A stretch of DNA of 64,000 nucleotides from JABCYV01 sp035512155 (GTDB taxonomy: Bacteria; Acidobacteriota; Terriglobia; Terriglobales; Acidobacteriaceae), in contig DATKEN010000031.1 of NCBI GenBank assembly GCA_035512155.1, positions 73,387 through 137,386 on the forward strand, given 5' to 3'. Position 1 is the first letter of the stretch, and every line of letters begins with the position of its first letter. Made by a program: the position numbers and the translations under genes. This document shows, piece after piece, positions 25,548 to 34,340 of the stretch. The notes under the pieces are model-generated. The model had not been told where the DNA came from and did no database searches. It saw only the letters and a program-made list of their open reading frames with translations.

Positions 25548-26420
25548 TTAGTGATTTAGCTTTTCCAAATGCCGGAAGCCATCGGTGGCGATGAAAATCA
25601 GTATCGAAATCGTAGTGTTGTAGGCAGCATGGATCAACACTCCGGCACCTACGGATTTGGTTACGGCCCGGGTTATGGTCAGCGCCAATCCGACCAGGAA
25701 CACTACCAGTACTGGACCCCAGGCCCACCCCAATTGAGCTGCGTGGATCAGTCCGAAAGGAACTGCGGTGAGAATTACCGCTACGACGATTCCCAGACGC
25801 CGCGCCAGAACGGGATAGAGAAATCCGCGGAAGAAAAGTTCCTCAAGCAACGGGGCCACCGTCATTCCGAATAAGGACAAGACCCAGGCCTCACTGGAAG
25901 TTTGAAAGAAGCGATCAATGGGTAGCTCCTTGGGTATGGGCAGCAGGTGCGCCAGGCCTTGCAGTCCGAAGGCCAGCACTAAGCCCCCGAACAAGTATCT
26001 GGGCCAGTTTTTGGGCCAATTCCAACGAATCGAGTTCCAAAAGTCTTGGCCGCCTTTGCTCCTCACCATCGAAATCATACCCACCAGTACCAGGAGCTCA
26101 GCTAACAGTTCCCCCAGCACGGCCACGATTGGATACTTGGCCACGTCGCCGATCGCCATGCTCGGATACATCAGCCGTTGGGCTGCATAAGTGACCAAAA
26201 ACACGAAGACGACGATGGAGAAGAGCGTCAATATGGCCAGCAGCAACACGTCCCATCCCGTCCAGATGGGGTTCTCCGCGGGCGATGCAGACGCTGGCAT
26301 GGACGGGAGCATCACGGGCTGTTGAGGTCCAAGATTCTGAGTCTGGGGGTTCTGAGAGTCGGCACTCCGAGACCCAGCTCCGGTCTGCGATTCAAACCAC
26401 GGATTTTGCGGTGAAGACAA
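25548..26420 (-). CDS. CPBP (CAAX-type) intramembrane metalloprotease
   Basis: 290 residues with about eight membrane helices. A cytoplasmic Pro/Gln/Ser-rich N-terminus of about 50 residues comes first. The glutamate motif EELFFRGFLYP and the later FGLIHAAQLGW supply the EExxxR and His residues of the Abi/Rce1-like metal site. Start is TTG at 26420 without a clear ribosome site, so the exact N-terminus is uncertain. Substrates of bacterial members are mostly unknown; roles include prenyl-protein processing-like cleavage and peptide immunity. Confidence 0.82.
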   Translation of the reverse strand: MSSPQNPWFESQTGAGSRSADSQNPQTQNLGPQQPVMLPSMPASASPAENPIWTGWDVLLLAILTLFSIVVFVFLVTYAAQRLMYPSMAIGDVAKYPIVAVLGELLAELLVLVGMISMVRSKGGQDFWNSIRWNWPKNWPRYLFGGLVLAFGLQGLAHLLPIPKELPIDRFFQTSSEAWVLSLFGMTVAPLLEELFFRGFLYPVLARRLGIVVAVILTAVPFGLIHAAQLGWAWGPVLVVFLVGLALTITRAVTKSVGAGVLIHAAYNTTISILIFIATDGFRHLEKLNH

Positions 26421-26539
26421 GCGATTTAGCGAGCGTTGCTACGGGCCTTTTCTGAATTTACACGAAACCGGAACGCGGTGCAGGGCAAAGGCCTCTTGCG
26501 CGACCTGTCCGCCTGGGATATAGCATTGCGTTGTTGATC

Positions 26540-27019
26540 ATGAAAATGAATGCGGCGCAGCTGCGAGCAGGAGAACTGAAGGACGCAGACGCCATCGCCC
26601 GCCTGGTAAATGATGCTTTTCGCCCAGAGCGCTTTTTCATTGATGGCGACCGCACCAATCCCGAGAACGTTCGCGAGTTAATCAACAAGGGCAAGTTCCT
26701 GCTGGCTGAAGAACGCGAGAGAATTGTCGGCTGTGTCTATGTCGAGCCCCGCGGCGAACACTGGTATCTTGGTTTGTTGTCGGTCGATCCCTCGCGCCAG
26801 GGTGGTGGTTTAGGCTCGCTCCTGATGACGGCCGCCGAAGAGCATGCGCGATCCGCCGGTGCGCTGGTTATGGATCTCCGAATTGTAAATTTGCGCAGCG
26901 CGCTGCCGGGATTCTATCGACGTCTGGGGTACGAGGAGACCGGCACTGCACCTTTGCCGGCTGACGCTACCGTGAAGCAACCCTGCCATTTTATTCAGAT
27001 GTCGAAGAAGTTAGGCTAA
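26540..27019 (+). CDS. GNAT family N-acetyltransferase
   Basis: About 159 residues. LGLLSVDPSRQGGGLGSLLM holds the acetyl-CoA pyrophosphate loop (R-x-x-G-x-G/A) near residue 90, and PGFYRRLGYEETG near 130 is the usual C-terminal strand-helix. The start is ambiguous: ATG at 26540 or 26546, or TTG at 26531. A weak promoter (TTGCGC, 17 bp, TATAGC) ends just upstream. The acceptor substrate is unknown. The gene is divergent from the CPBP protease. Confidence 0.82.
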   Translation: MKMNAAQLRAGELKDADAIARLVNDAFRPERFFIDGDRTNPENVRELINKGKFLLAEERERIVGCVYVEPRGEHWYLGLLSVDPSRQGGGLGSLLMTAAEEHARSAGALVMDLRIVNLRSALPGFYRRLGYEETGTAPLPADATVKQPCHFIQMSKKLG

Positions 27020-27147
27020 AGGGGTTGTGCATGGAGAGTTCTCAAAAGCAGTTTGGCTCGTAGCGGCGACCGCTCCGAGCCGAATCAACAATACCACTCG
27101 CCCCGCCGCATCTTCCGGCGGAAGGCGCCCGTCGTTTGTACCCTCGA

Positions 27148-27405
27148 TTACGGCCAGCGCTTCGCCGTGTCTTCCCATCCGGCCGCGCGCGCCGGTTGCG
27201 GAGAAGCATTCACCGCTGGCTGCGGGATGCGGATGGGCTGCTGCGAACCCGGCGACGCCGCCAAGGTTGGCTTGTTAGAGTTTTCCGAGCCAGACTCTTT
27301 GTCCTCGGACAGCAGGGGCGCGGCCACTCGCAACGCCTCGACTTCCTTTTCCAGCCTCGCCAGTTCGAGTTCCTTCTGTCTAAGAACCTCGTAAACGTTC
27401 TTCAT
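27148..27405 (-). CDS. Small coiled-coil protein, conserved in Acidobacteria
   Basis: 85 residues starting MKNVYEVLRQKELELARLEKEVEALRV; the first 30 residues have clear heptad spacing and form a coiled coil. The rest is Pro/Ser/Gln-rich and likely disordered (SQQPIRIPQPAVNASP). I associate this N-terminus with small hypothetical proteins repeated in many acidobacterial genomes, sometimes near regulators. The function is unknown. Confidence 0.65.
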   Translation of the reverse strand: MKNVYEVLRQKELELARLEKEVEALRVAAPLLSEDKESGSENSNKPTLAASPGSQQPIRIPQPAVNASPQPARAAGWEDTAKRWP

Positions 27406-27511
27406 ACGTGGGCACCTTACGGAATGCTTGAGATACGAGCAATTGACCGAACTTTATCAGTTGTCTCGTTTTTGTCAAGGAGCAAGAATTGAAGCACCGC
27501 CCTGGTTCCAA

Positions 27512-27787
27512 TCAGATTTGTTCCGATTGAGGCTTGGACCAGAATTCGGCAGAAGTCAGGACCGGGACAGTTTCAAAGTCAACCACATCATCCCAGTGGG
27601 AAACCCAAGTGGTTAGCGATTGCGGATGCTGCGCTTCCATGACTTGGAAACAGCACGTACGAGCTGAATCCACCCAGCTGGCGTGATAAGTGACTCCTTC
27701 GGGCAGCATTCGCCCCTCGCGCCTGAACCGCTCCCCAAAGGGTCCAGCATCGCCATGTTTGAACCGTTCCATAACCATGAACAGCAC
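27512..27787 (-). CDS. Small DUF3303-like protein
   Basis: 91 residues from GTG at 27787: MLFMVMERFKHGD, then GRMLPEGVTYHASWVD near 26, CCFQVMEA near 45 and a DDVVDFETVPVLTSAEFW ending. It looks like a dimeric alpha-beta barrel (ferredoxin-like) protein of the DUF3303 kind. No catalytic residues can be named. It stands alone, transcribed on the minus strand. Confidence 0.65.
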   Translation of the reverse strand: MLFMVMERFKHGDAGPFGERFRREGRMLPEGVTYHASWVDSARTCCFQVMEAQHPQSLTTWVSHWDDVVDFETVPVLTSAEFWSKPQSEQI

Positions 27788-28126
27788 GAAAGAGAGTCCA
27801 CCGAATCGTGAGGTCTCCGCAAACTACGCGAGCCAGCGGCCCATTTGGGGTACACGCCATGACACCGATTTTACAATCCCCCGCCTTACCTTTCCTCGGT
27901 CATATCGTCTAACCCACCAGAAAGTTCCCGTAGATGCAGCGGCGGCTATCTCCGTGCGCCGAAGAGAAATCACGGAATCGTAGTCTTAGATTCAGTTTGA
28001 GGGAACGAGTGACCTGAGGTTTGCGTATCTGAGAGACATGTGTTTGGACCCAGGTTTGGTGTGTGGGTGGTAAGGCCCGCCTGACGTGAGCGGCAGTCGG
28101 CGGAGTGGCGGCTCTGGAGGACGGTC
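27788..28126. other. Intergenic region between divergent small genes
   Basis: 339 bp with no credible gene; the overlapping open frames here have no ribosome site or protein-like composition. The last 60 bp before 28127 are G-rich and include GGAGGACGGTC, the ribosome site of the next gene. A TTTGGACCCAGGTTTGG direct repeat-like stretch lies near 28043. I see no hairpin strong enough to call. Confidence 0.5.
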
Positions 28127-28663
28127 ATGGTAAACGGGCAGGCTGGCGGCAATGGTAGCGGAAACAAGCACCTTCCAGGAAACGGCGACTCGCATGTCCA
28201 GGAAGTGGTAAACGCCGCGCATCAGGAACTCAGGCAGCTTATGCGGCAGCGCGCCGATGTGATGAAGCGCATTGGAACAGTGAAACAGACAATCGTCGGA
28301 CTGGCCAACCTGTTCGGCGACGAGGTTCTGAACGAAGAACTGTTGGAGCTGGTAGACCGCAAAAGCGGCGGTCGCCAGCCAGGCTTTACTAAAGCCTGCC
28401 GCATGGTGCTGATGGAAGCGGACCGGCCGTTGGGCGCGCGCGACGTTTGTGAGCACATACGACGACGCCTTCCCCCAGTGCTGCTTCGCCACAAGGATCC
28501 GCTGGCTTCAGTCACCACGGTGTTGAACCGGCTGGTGGAGTATGGCGAAGCGCGAACTTTGCTCGGCGAGAATGGACGCCGCGCCTGGCAATGGGTATCC
28601 GACCCTGCCAATAGCGGATTTGCTCCAACTGCCGGCGATGCGGTGCCCCTCTCTGAACTCTAG
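28127..28663 (+). CDS. Conserved acidobacterial protein with C-terminal winged-helix-like domain
   Basis: 178 residues from ATG after GGAGG. A Gly/Asn-rich start is followed by a predicted long helix (ELRQLMRQRADVMKRIGTVKQTI, residues 35-60). From about residue 100, PLGARDVCEHIRRRLPPVLLRHKDPLASVTTVLNRLVEYGEART has the spacing of a winged helix-turn-helix, as in restriction-associated or HB1/HARE-HTH type domains. It may bind DNA, but no partner is visible. An imperfect hairpin with a T-rich tail follows the stop. Confidence 0.65.
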   Translation: MVNGQAGGNGSGNKHLPGNGDSHVQEVVNAAHQELRQLMRQRADVMKRIGTVKQTIVGLANLFGDEVLNEELLELVDRKSGGRQPGFTKACRMVLMEADRPLGARDVCEHIRRRLPPVLLRHKDPLASVTTVLNRLVEYGEARTLLGENGRRAWQWVSDPANSGFAPTAGDAVPLSEL

Positions 28664-28673
28664 ATCTCAGCCT

Positions 28674-28703
28674 CGGCCCAGACGATGGGTTGCGACTGGG
28701 CCG
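28674..28703 (+). terminator. Hairpin after the winged-helix gene
   Basis: Arms CGGCCCAG and CTGGGCCG plus two inner C-G pairs surround an 8-base loop. A T-rich stretch (TTGCTTTTGTT) begins about 10 bp after the stem, so termination would be imperfect. It lies in the 71 bp between the stop at 28663 and the PAP2 start at 28735. Confidence 0.4.
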
Positions 28704-28734
28704 CCGGGGCCCTTGCTTTTGTTATTCTGAGTCA

Positions 28735-29556
28735 GTGAAACTCGATTGCGAAGCCACAACAACCGATAAAGCGATTCGGTTTCGGGCTGCGACACTGTTG
28801 ATCGTCGCGGCCGCTTCCGTAGTACTTTTCGGCTGGCTGGCGACAGAAATACTCGAACACCAGTCTCTGGTCTTCGATTCTGCGATTCGAAATGCAGTTC
28901 ACCAGCAAGCCACGCCGCCGCTGACAATTCTCATGCTCGGGCTTTCGCTGCTGGGCTCAGCGGATGTTCTCCTGCCCTTGGTAGTAGTGACGCTCATCGT
29001 CATGGCTGGCGCCGGAATCCGCCGCCAAGCAATCCTGTTGGTCGTGAGTCTGACCGGCGCTGCGGTTCTGGATACAACGCTCAAATTGGCTTTTCACCGT
29101 GCCCGCCCGCAGCCATTTTTTAATCTCCCGGCTCCGGGGGACTATGCATTTCCCAGTGGACACGCCATGGTTTCGCTATGCTTCTATATCACTCTGGCAT
29201 GGATAGTTAGCGGGCGATTGGCGACACGATGGTCGCGGGTAGCAGTTTGGACTGGCGCGGCGTTGCTGATTGGGCTAATTGGTTTCTCACGAGTCTATCT
29301 AGGCGTCCACTACCCGACCGACGTTCTCGGGGGGTATGCAGCCGGACTGGTATGGGTGGCTTCGGTCGCGAAGGTGCGAAACTGGCGGCGACTGACGGCG
29401 GCGAACCCGAATTCAACCGCGGATTCGGCGGGAAGCCGCATCTCGCACTCTTCCAACGGCCAGCTTATCCCGGCGGCAGCAGCATCCCCTTTTCCAGATG
29501 CCGGGTCACGTGCGCGTAGGACGCTGCGTGAGGATCATGCGTCACCATCACGATAG
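28735..29556 (+). CDS. PAP2 family membrane phosphatase
   Basis: 273 residues from GTG at 28735. Six membrane helices. The acid-phosphatase motifs are KLAFHRARP near 120, PSGHAM near 140 and SRVYLGVHYPTDVLGG near 185. It probably removes phosphate from a lipid such as undecaprenyl pyrophosphate or phosphatidic acid on the periplasmic side. After about residue 220 a Ser/Arg-rich tail of some 50 residues has no family match. The last 92 bp lie antisense to the convergent ABC ATPase gene, so the tail may come from loss of an earlier stop. Confidence 0.85.
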   Translation: MKLDCEATTTDKAIRFRAATLLIVAAASVVLFGWLATEILEHQSLVFDSAIRNAVHQQATPPLTILMLGLSLLGSADVLLPLVVVTLIVMAGAGIRRQAILLVVSLTGAAVLDTTLKLAFHRARPQPFFNLPAPGDYAFPSGHAMVSLCFYITLAWIVSGRLATRWSRVAVWTGAALLIGLIGFSRVYLGVHYPTDVLGGYAAGLVWVASVAKVRNWRRLTAANPNSTADSAGSRISHSSNGQLIPAAAASPFPDAGSRARRTLREDHASPSR

Positions 29557-30181
29557 TCTTGTGGAAGTCCTCATTCAGACGCTTCAGGATCTCCAACACT
29601 TCAGTGGCGGAGTGGCTGTCCAAGTCGCCAGTCGGTTCGTCTGCCAGCAGCAGCGTAGGGTCACTGACGATGGCGCGCGCAATTGCCACGCGCTGTTCTT
29701 GGCCGCCGGAGAGCTGTTTGGGAAGATGGTGAACCCGCTCCTCCAGGCCCACGAGTTTAAGCGCGGTCATCACGTGATCGCGCCGTTGCTGGGCGTTCAA
29801 CTTGGTAAGCAATAGCGGCAATTCGACGTTCTCAAACGCGGTGAGCACGGGAATGAGGTTGAAGGTCTGGAAAACGTATCCGATATGCTCGTTGCGCCAT
29901 CGGGCCGACTGGGTATCACTAAGGCGAAAGATGTTTTCGCCCAGCACCAGCAGTTCTCCTGCCGTCGGCCGGTCAATGGCCGCGATCATGTTTAACAACG
30001 TTGTTTTGCCGGAGCCGGACGGACCCATCAGCGCCAGGAATTCGCCTCCGGCGATTTCGATGGAAACATCATCGAGAGCCTTCACCTCAAAGGCGTCCCG
30101 CTTAAATACCTTGCTGACGTTGCGAGCCTGAACGACTTTAGTCTGAGTAGCGGTCTTCGGAAGAGTAGTAGCAGTGCTCAT
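29465..30181 (-). CDS. ABC transporter ATPase, MacB/LolD type
   Basis: 238 residues. Walker A GPSGSGKTTLL, signature LSGGQEQRVAIARAIV (E in place of the usual Q-Q), Walker B LLLADEPTGDLD. NEHIGYVFQTFNLIPVLTAFENVELPL is typical of the MacB/LolD class. It energises the two FtsX-type permeases encoded upstream. The ATG overlaps the adaptor stop by 4 bp. It is the last gene of the efflux operon. Confidence 0.9.
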   Translation of the reverse strand: MSTATTLPKTATQTKVVQARNVSKVFKRDAFEVKALDDVSIEIAGGEFLALMGPSGSGKTTLLNMIAAIDRPTAGELLVLGENIFRLSDTQSARWRNEHIGYVFQTFNLIPVLTAFENVELPLLLTKLNAQQRRDHVMTALKLVGLEERVHHLPKQLSGGQEQRVAIARAIVSDPTLLLADEPTGDLDSHSATEVLEILKRLNEDFHKTIVMVTHDPHAASYAHVTRHLEKGMLLPPG

Positions 30182-31548
30182 GATTGTCCCTTAATCTTGA
30201 TTTTATCTCCGTCTTTCAGATCTTGCGGGGCCGCGGTGATGACGTCCTCGCCGCCGTTGAGGCCCTGCACTAACACCCCGCCGCTGCGTTGCGACAGAAT
30301 CTTGACGTCCCGTGCTGTTGCCTTGCCTGCAAACGCCAGGAAGACAAATTTCTTGCCATCGCGATCTTTGATCGCCGCGGTAGGCACAAAGACACCTTGC
30401 GGCTGCGAACTCGCATGCGGCAGGGTTTCGTCCGCGAGAAATTTGACAGTCGCGTTCATATCGGGCCGCAGGTGCTCGTCCGGATTGACGACTTGTACCT
30501 TTACCTGAACTGTGGCCTTGGCACGATTGGCTTGAGGAGAAATTTCGGCGATCGAGCCGTCCCATTTGCGGTCAGGGTATGCATCCACAGTGACCACGCC
30601 CTTTTGCTTGGGGCCCAGCCTGGCGAAATCGTCTTGCGCGATATCGAGTTCCACCTGGAGATCGTTCAGATTAGCCTCAGAGACGACCAGGCCTTGCGGG
30701 CCACCCTCCGCTGTGCTGGCAAAGCCAGACGTCACCAATTCCCCCTTTTCGGCCGCGCGCTCAAGAATCGTTCCGGTAACGGGCGCCCGGATTACGGTAG
30801 CGTCCAGCAAAGACTTGGCATAGTCCGCCGAACCCTGAGCTTGTTGGAGAGCGCCCCGTGCACGAGCGATCTCCTCTTGGCGTGGCCCGATCTTGGCCAG
30901 TTGAAATCCTCTTTCCAGCGAATTTACCCGCTGCTGATCAGCCTCAAACTTCGCGGTCGCGTCATCCAGCGCTTGTTTCGAGAGCACACCCTCACTGGTG
31001 AGTCCGCGAGTTCGATCTAGAATGATTTTGTCGTTCGCCAGCGTTGCTCGAGCTTCATTGAGATTATGCTCAGATTGCTGGATTTCCTCAGGCCGGGATC
31101 CGTTTTGCAATTCCTGCAGGTAAGCTCGTGCGTTCTCGGCGGCGCCTTTCGCCTGTTCGTACTGGGCGCGGAACTCATCATCTTCCAGACGCACCAGGAT
31201 CTGGCCTTCTTTAACTTTGTCACCTTTTTCCACGCCGATCCACTTCACACGGCCCGTCACCTTGGAATTCAGATTGATCTTGTGGTGGGCCACAATGTAG
31301 CCGCTGGCTGAAAGAACGATGCCACCGATATCGCTGTTCTGCGCCGAGGCACGAACCACTTCTACCTCTGGAGTTTCGCGGGAGAACAAGCGGTAGGCTG
31401 TCGCCACCACGCCCAACACTACCAGCAGCGCGATCCCGACGAGGATATAGCGGCGTGCCCAGACCGGGGGTTCGCCTTCGCCTCCGGTGCGCGCAGTGCG
31501 ATCGATTCGGAGGCTTCGCAGGTCTTCGTGTTTTGCGTCAATCGGCAT
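30178..31548 (-). CDS. HlyD/RND-type periplasmic adaptor of the ABC efflux system
   Basis: 456 residues. One N-terminal membrane segment (YILVGIALLVVLGVVATAYRL) anchors it; then come a barrel-sandwich lipoyl half, a long alpha-hairpin (about residues 120-225, repeated E-Q-A heptads) and a beta-barrel domain. It bridges the inner-membrane transporter to an outer-membrane channel, which is not in the window. ATG at 31548 is used; a TTG three codons upstream is possible. It lies 60 bp after the first permease and overlaps the ATPase gene. Confidence 0.87.
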   Translation of the reverse strand: MPIDAKHEDLRSLRIDRTARTGGEGEPPVWARRYILVGIALLVVLGVVATAYRLFSRETPEVEVVRASAQNSDIGGIVLSASGYIVAHHKINLNSKVTGRVKWIGVEKGDKVKEGQILVRLEDDEFRAQYEQAKGAAENARAYLQELQNGSRPEEIQQSEHNLNEARATLANDKIILDRTRGLTSEGVLSKQALDDATAKFEADQQRVNSLERGFQLAKIGPRQEEIARARGALQQAQGSADYAKSLLDATVIRAPVTGTILERAAEKGELVTSGFASTAEGGPQGLVVSEANLNDLQVELDIAQDDFARLGPKQKGVVTVDAYPDRKWDGSIAEISPQANRAKATVQVKVQVVNPDEHLRPDMNATVKFLADETLPHASSQPQGVFVPTAAIKDRDGKKFVFLAFAGKATARDVKILSQRSGGVLVQGLNGGEDVITAAPQDLKDGDKIKIKGQS

Positions 31549-31608
31549 TGCGTTCAAATTTAAAGATGATTCCTTCGAATCGCTGATGCAAAAAGTATGG
31601 CAGTGTCG

Positions 31609-32772
31609 TTAATCCCGCAGCGCGTTAAGAATGTTTTGGCGCGACGCATGCCAGGCGGGAGCAAACCCACCCACGACTCCCATGATGAGGGCGAACCCAA
31701 TCGCGCTGACCACCACCACCGGCGTCATCTGCAGGCTGAACACGACTTCGCTAAATGTAACCTGATTTTGGGTTCCTGTGGTCATCCCGTTGAACGGCAA
31801 CATCAGGATGATTCCGAGCGTCGCACCGAGCAAAGACAACAACAGCGATTCCAGCATGAATGAGGTCAGAATGCTGGGACGGGAGAAGCCAATTACCCGC
31901 AGAGTGGCAATTTCGCGCCCACGATAAGCGACCGCAGCGTACATGGTGTTGGCGGCGGCGAAGCAGGAGCCGACTGCCATGATAAAAGCGACAATCCAAC
32001 CTACAACCTTGATGGGGCCGCCCGACTTGGTTTGCGAAGCATAGTAGTCGGGTTCCAGCAGGCCGTTAAGCTCGAGTCGCTGATCGTCATTGGCACGGTT
32101 TTTCAGCGCCTGCGCCGCTACCGGATCCGTCGCCCGTACCAGGACCGAGGAGTAGACAGTACGCTCGAAATCCGTGACCAGTTGGTTGATGTCGCCCCAA
32201 ATTTCAGAAGCATGCGCCGTGCCACTGGCGTCGAAAATGCCGACGATCGGCCAGTCTCCTTTGCCGATGTGCACAGTATCGCCTATGTTCGCGTGCTCAA
32301 ATCTTTTGTTGATCGAGCTGCTTACCACAACTTCCCGCTGTCCCGGAGTAAACCAGCGCCCCGTGACCAAGTGGATCTGCGGCCGCATCTCGATTCCGAG
32401 CGGAGTCAGGAAGCGAGTGGTGACGTTGGTCTCTCCTGTCCCGCCTTTGCGCGGCATCACAACCACCAGAACATCTTCGCCTGAGACCAGAGGCTCACCT
32501 TTGCTGTTCTTGGCGACGCCGGGCAAGTCTTTCAGGACTTGCATTGCATCGCGCGAAACTCCGCCGGCGGCCAACTCAGAATCCGAACCTTTGCGCAGCA
32601 TCAACACATTCAGGGGATCGCCGGTAGTGGCGAAGGCGCGGCCCAAGCCTGCCAGAAGCGCCATAATGAAAACCGCAGTCGCAACCGTAAGCGCAATACC
32701 CAGTGCGGTCATGATGGTAAGGCTCTTACGCAGCCGTAGATTGCGCACGTTATAGCTCAGGGGGATTGCCAT
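31609..32772 (-). CDS. ABC transporter permease, FtsX/MacB type
   Basis: 387 residues. One membrane helix near residue 25 (ALGIALTVATAVFIMALLAG), a periplasmic domain of about 220 residues and three C-terminal helices (VGWIVAFIMAVGSCF, then LLSLLGATLGIILM, then VVVSAIGFALIMGVVGGF) give the standard MacB-like four-helix plan. RGREIATLRVIGFSR is the coupling helix region. It is one of two similar permeases in the operon, suggesting a heterodimer. Confidence 0.87.
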   Translation of the reverse strand: MAIPLSYNVRNLRLRKSLTIMTALGIALTVATAVFIMALLAGLGRAFATTGDPLNVLMLRKGSDSELAAGGVSRDAMQVLKDLPGVAKNSKGEPLVSGEDVLVVVMPRKGGTGETNVTTRFLTPLGIEMRPQIHLVTGRWFTPGQREVVVSSSINKRFEHANIGDTVHIGKGDWPIVGIFDASGTAHASEIWGDINQLVTDFERTVYSSVLVRATDPVAAQALKNRANDDQRLELNGLLEPDYYASQTKSGGPIKVVGWIVAFIMAVGSCFAAANTMYAAVAYRGREIATLRVIGFSRPSILTSFMLESLLLSLLGATLGIILMLPFNGMTTGTQNQVTFSEVVFSLQMTPVVVVSAIGFALIMGVVGGFAPAWHASRQNILNALRD

Positions 32773-32825
32773 TTTCTATTCCTGTCCTTCAGGGTGCTTC
32801 TGATTCCGCGCGTGCGGTTCGGTGA

Positions 32826-32912
32826 CCTTCTTCTTTGTGTACCTTTGTGTCCTTTGTGGTTCCAGCATTTGCAATTCATCAACCACGAAGGACACGAAGG
32901 TACACGAAGGAG
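32826..32912. repeat. Long imperfect inverted repeat between the two permease genes
   Basis: About 32-bp arms: the left (about 32828-32861) reads TTTGTGTACCTTTGTG followed by TCCTTTGTGGTT, and the right (32881-32911) is its near reverse complement with C in place of T at several positions. An 18-bp loop separates them. Internal triple repetition of TTTGTG-type units is seen in each arm. This resembles CCTTCGTGT-type intergenic repeats found scattered in many soil bacterial genomes. It fills the 141-bp gap and would form a strong stem in the operon mRNA. Confidence 0.65.
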
Positions 32913-32913
32913 C

Positions 32914-34056
32914 TCATCCGATATGACGCAAGCCGTCAACTATGTTCACCTGTGACGCGTGATAGGAGGGCACAAAGGAGCTGACGAATCCCACCACCGC
33001 CGCGATTAGCAGTGCTGCCGCCATCGTGATGGGTGTGACCTTCATGCCTGTGAACATCCCGCCTTGACTGGCCATCGCTTTCACGATGAAAAAGCAGAGC
33101 AGCGAGCCGATCAGTCCTCCCACCAGTGCAAGCGAAACCGCCTCACCGACGAACAATCCCAGAATGCTGTTGCGGGTAAAGCCCAGCGTCTTCAGTACCG
33201 CAACTTCCCGGGTCCGCTCGCGAATCGACATTGCCATGGTATTGGCCGACACCAGCAGGATGGTAAAAACCACGGCCAGACAGATGCTCATGATGAAGGC
33301 TTTGATATTGCCCAGCATCCCGATAAAGCCCAGCTGGAAAGCGTGTTCGCTCTCCGTCTTGGTGGGACGGTCGGCGTTGCGAAACTGCTCGTCAATGGCT
33401 TGTCCAACCGTGGGAACGGATTCGGGCGAGTCGGCCAGAACCGCGAAGAACCCTTCGGTCCCTTTGAGTCTGGGAAAGCCCTCGTCAATATAGTCCTTGT
33501 TGAAGTAGATCGACTGAGTCGGATCCGGCGGGGTGAAGATTCCGCGGATGGTCAACTCCAGGTTAACCGGAAAAATCTTCCCGGTAATATTCAGGCGGTC
33601 GCCCACTTTCCAGTGAAATTTGTTGGCCAGGCCGACGTCCACAATGGCACCCGCTCGATCATGCTGCCAGGCTTCGAGTTGGTCGGCGGGTATCGCGAAT
33701 TCCGGGTATACCTTCAACAACTCTTGCGGATCGGTGCCGAACTGGGCAAAGAAGTTGTCGGGCTTGTCGTCTTTATATTGCCCCCCAAACCATTGTTGAT
33801 TCACCACTTCCTTGACATGCGGAATGGCTTGGATTTTTTGCCGGTAATAGCTGGGCAGCTGGAAGACCAGGGACACCTTATGGCGGACGATAAGGCGTTG
33901 CGCAGACTGCTCAGTCGGCTTGCTGTCATAAAAGCTGCGCCAGATAGTTATCAGGAATGTCAGCAACAACAGCGAACCGCCGATGCTCAAGATGGTCAGG
34001 ATGCTGCGCCGCTTGTTGCGGAACGCATTTTTGCTGACAAAGCGAGTCAAGGTCAT
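32914..34056 (-). CDS. ABC transporter permease, FtsX/MacB type
   Basis: 380 residues from ATG at 34056, which follows CGGAG and starts MTLTRFVSKNAFRNKRRSILTILSIGGSLLLLTFLI; an in-frame start 45 codons upstream adds unrelated sequence. It has the same plan as the next permease: an N-terminal helix, a large periplasmic domain and three C-terminal helices with RERTREVAVLKTLGFTR. It is the first gene of the efflux operon. The 284 bp upstream (34057-34340) contain no gene. Confidence 0.87.
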   Translation of the reverse strand: MTLTRFVSKNAFRNKRRSILTILSIGGSLLLLTFLITIWRSFYDSKPTEQSAQRLIVRHKVSLVFQLPSYYRQKIQAIPHVKEVVNQQWFGGQYKDDKPDNFFAQFGTDPQELLKVYPEFAIPADQLEAWQHDRAGAIVDVGLANKFHWKVGDRLNITGKIFPVNLELTIRGIFTPPDPTQSIYFNKDYIDEGFPRLKGTEGFFAVLADSPESVPTVGQAIDEQFRNADRPTKTESEHAFQLGFIGMLGNIKAFIMSICLAVVFTILLVSANTMAMSIRERTREVAVLKTLGFTRNSILGLFVGEAVSLALVGGLIGSLLCFFIVKAMASQGGMFTGMKVTPITMAAALLIAAVVGFVSSFVPSYHASQVNIVDGLRHIG

Positions 34057-34340
34057 AGTCGAACTCCGGGAGATACTGGGGACGAATAGCGATCTGGCAA
34101 CGCCCAAAACTCCGTTCAGAATAGACGATGAATCCGGGCCTCTACAAGCCCGCTCCCAACGCGCCACACATTTGTGGTCTGTGTTGTCCATGCCCAGGAT
34201 GGTCGCCTCTCACATCGACGACCGCAACTGGGGATGGTCACCGTCTGGTCACAATTGTGCTCCCAAATGGAATAACGGATGGAGGCCCAGAATGTTACGC
34301 GGCCGAAAACGTGCGACTACCGCAGGATTGCAACCTGCGC

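Noticed and set aside
33064..34089. Long plus-strand open frame (341 codons) antisense to the first permease gene
   Set aside because: Antisense shadow without a ribosome site; the permease on the other strand has full family features.
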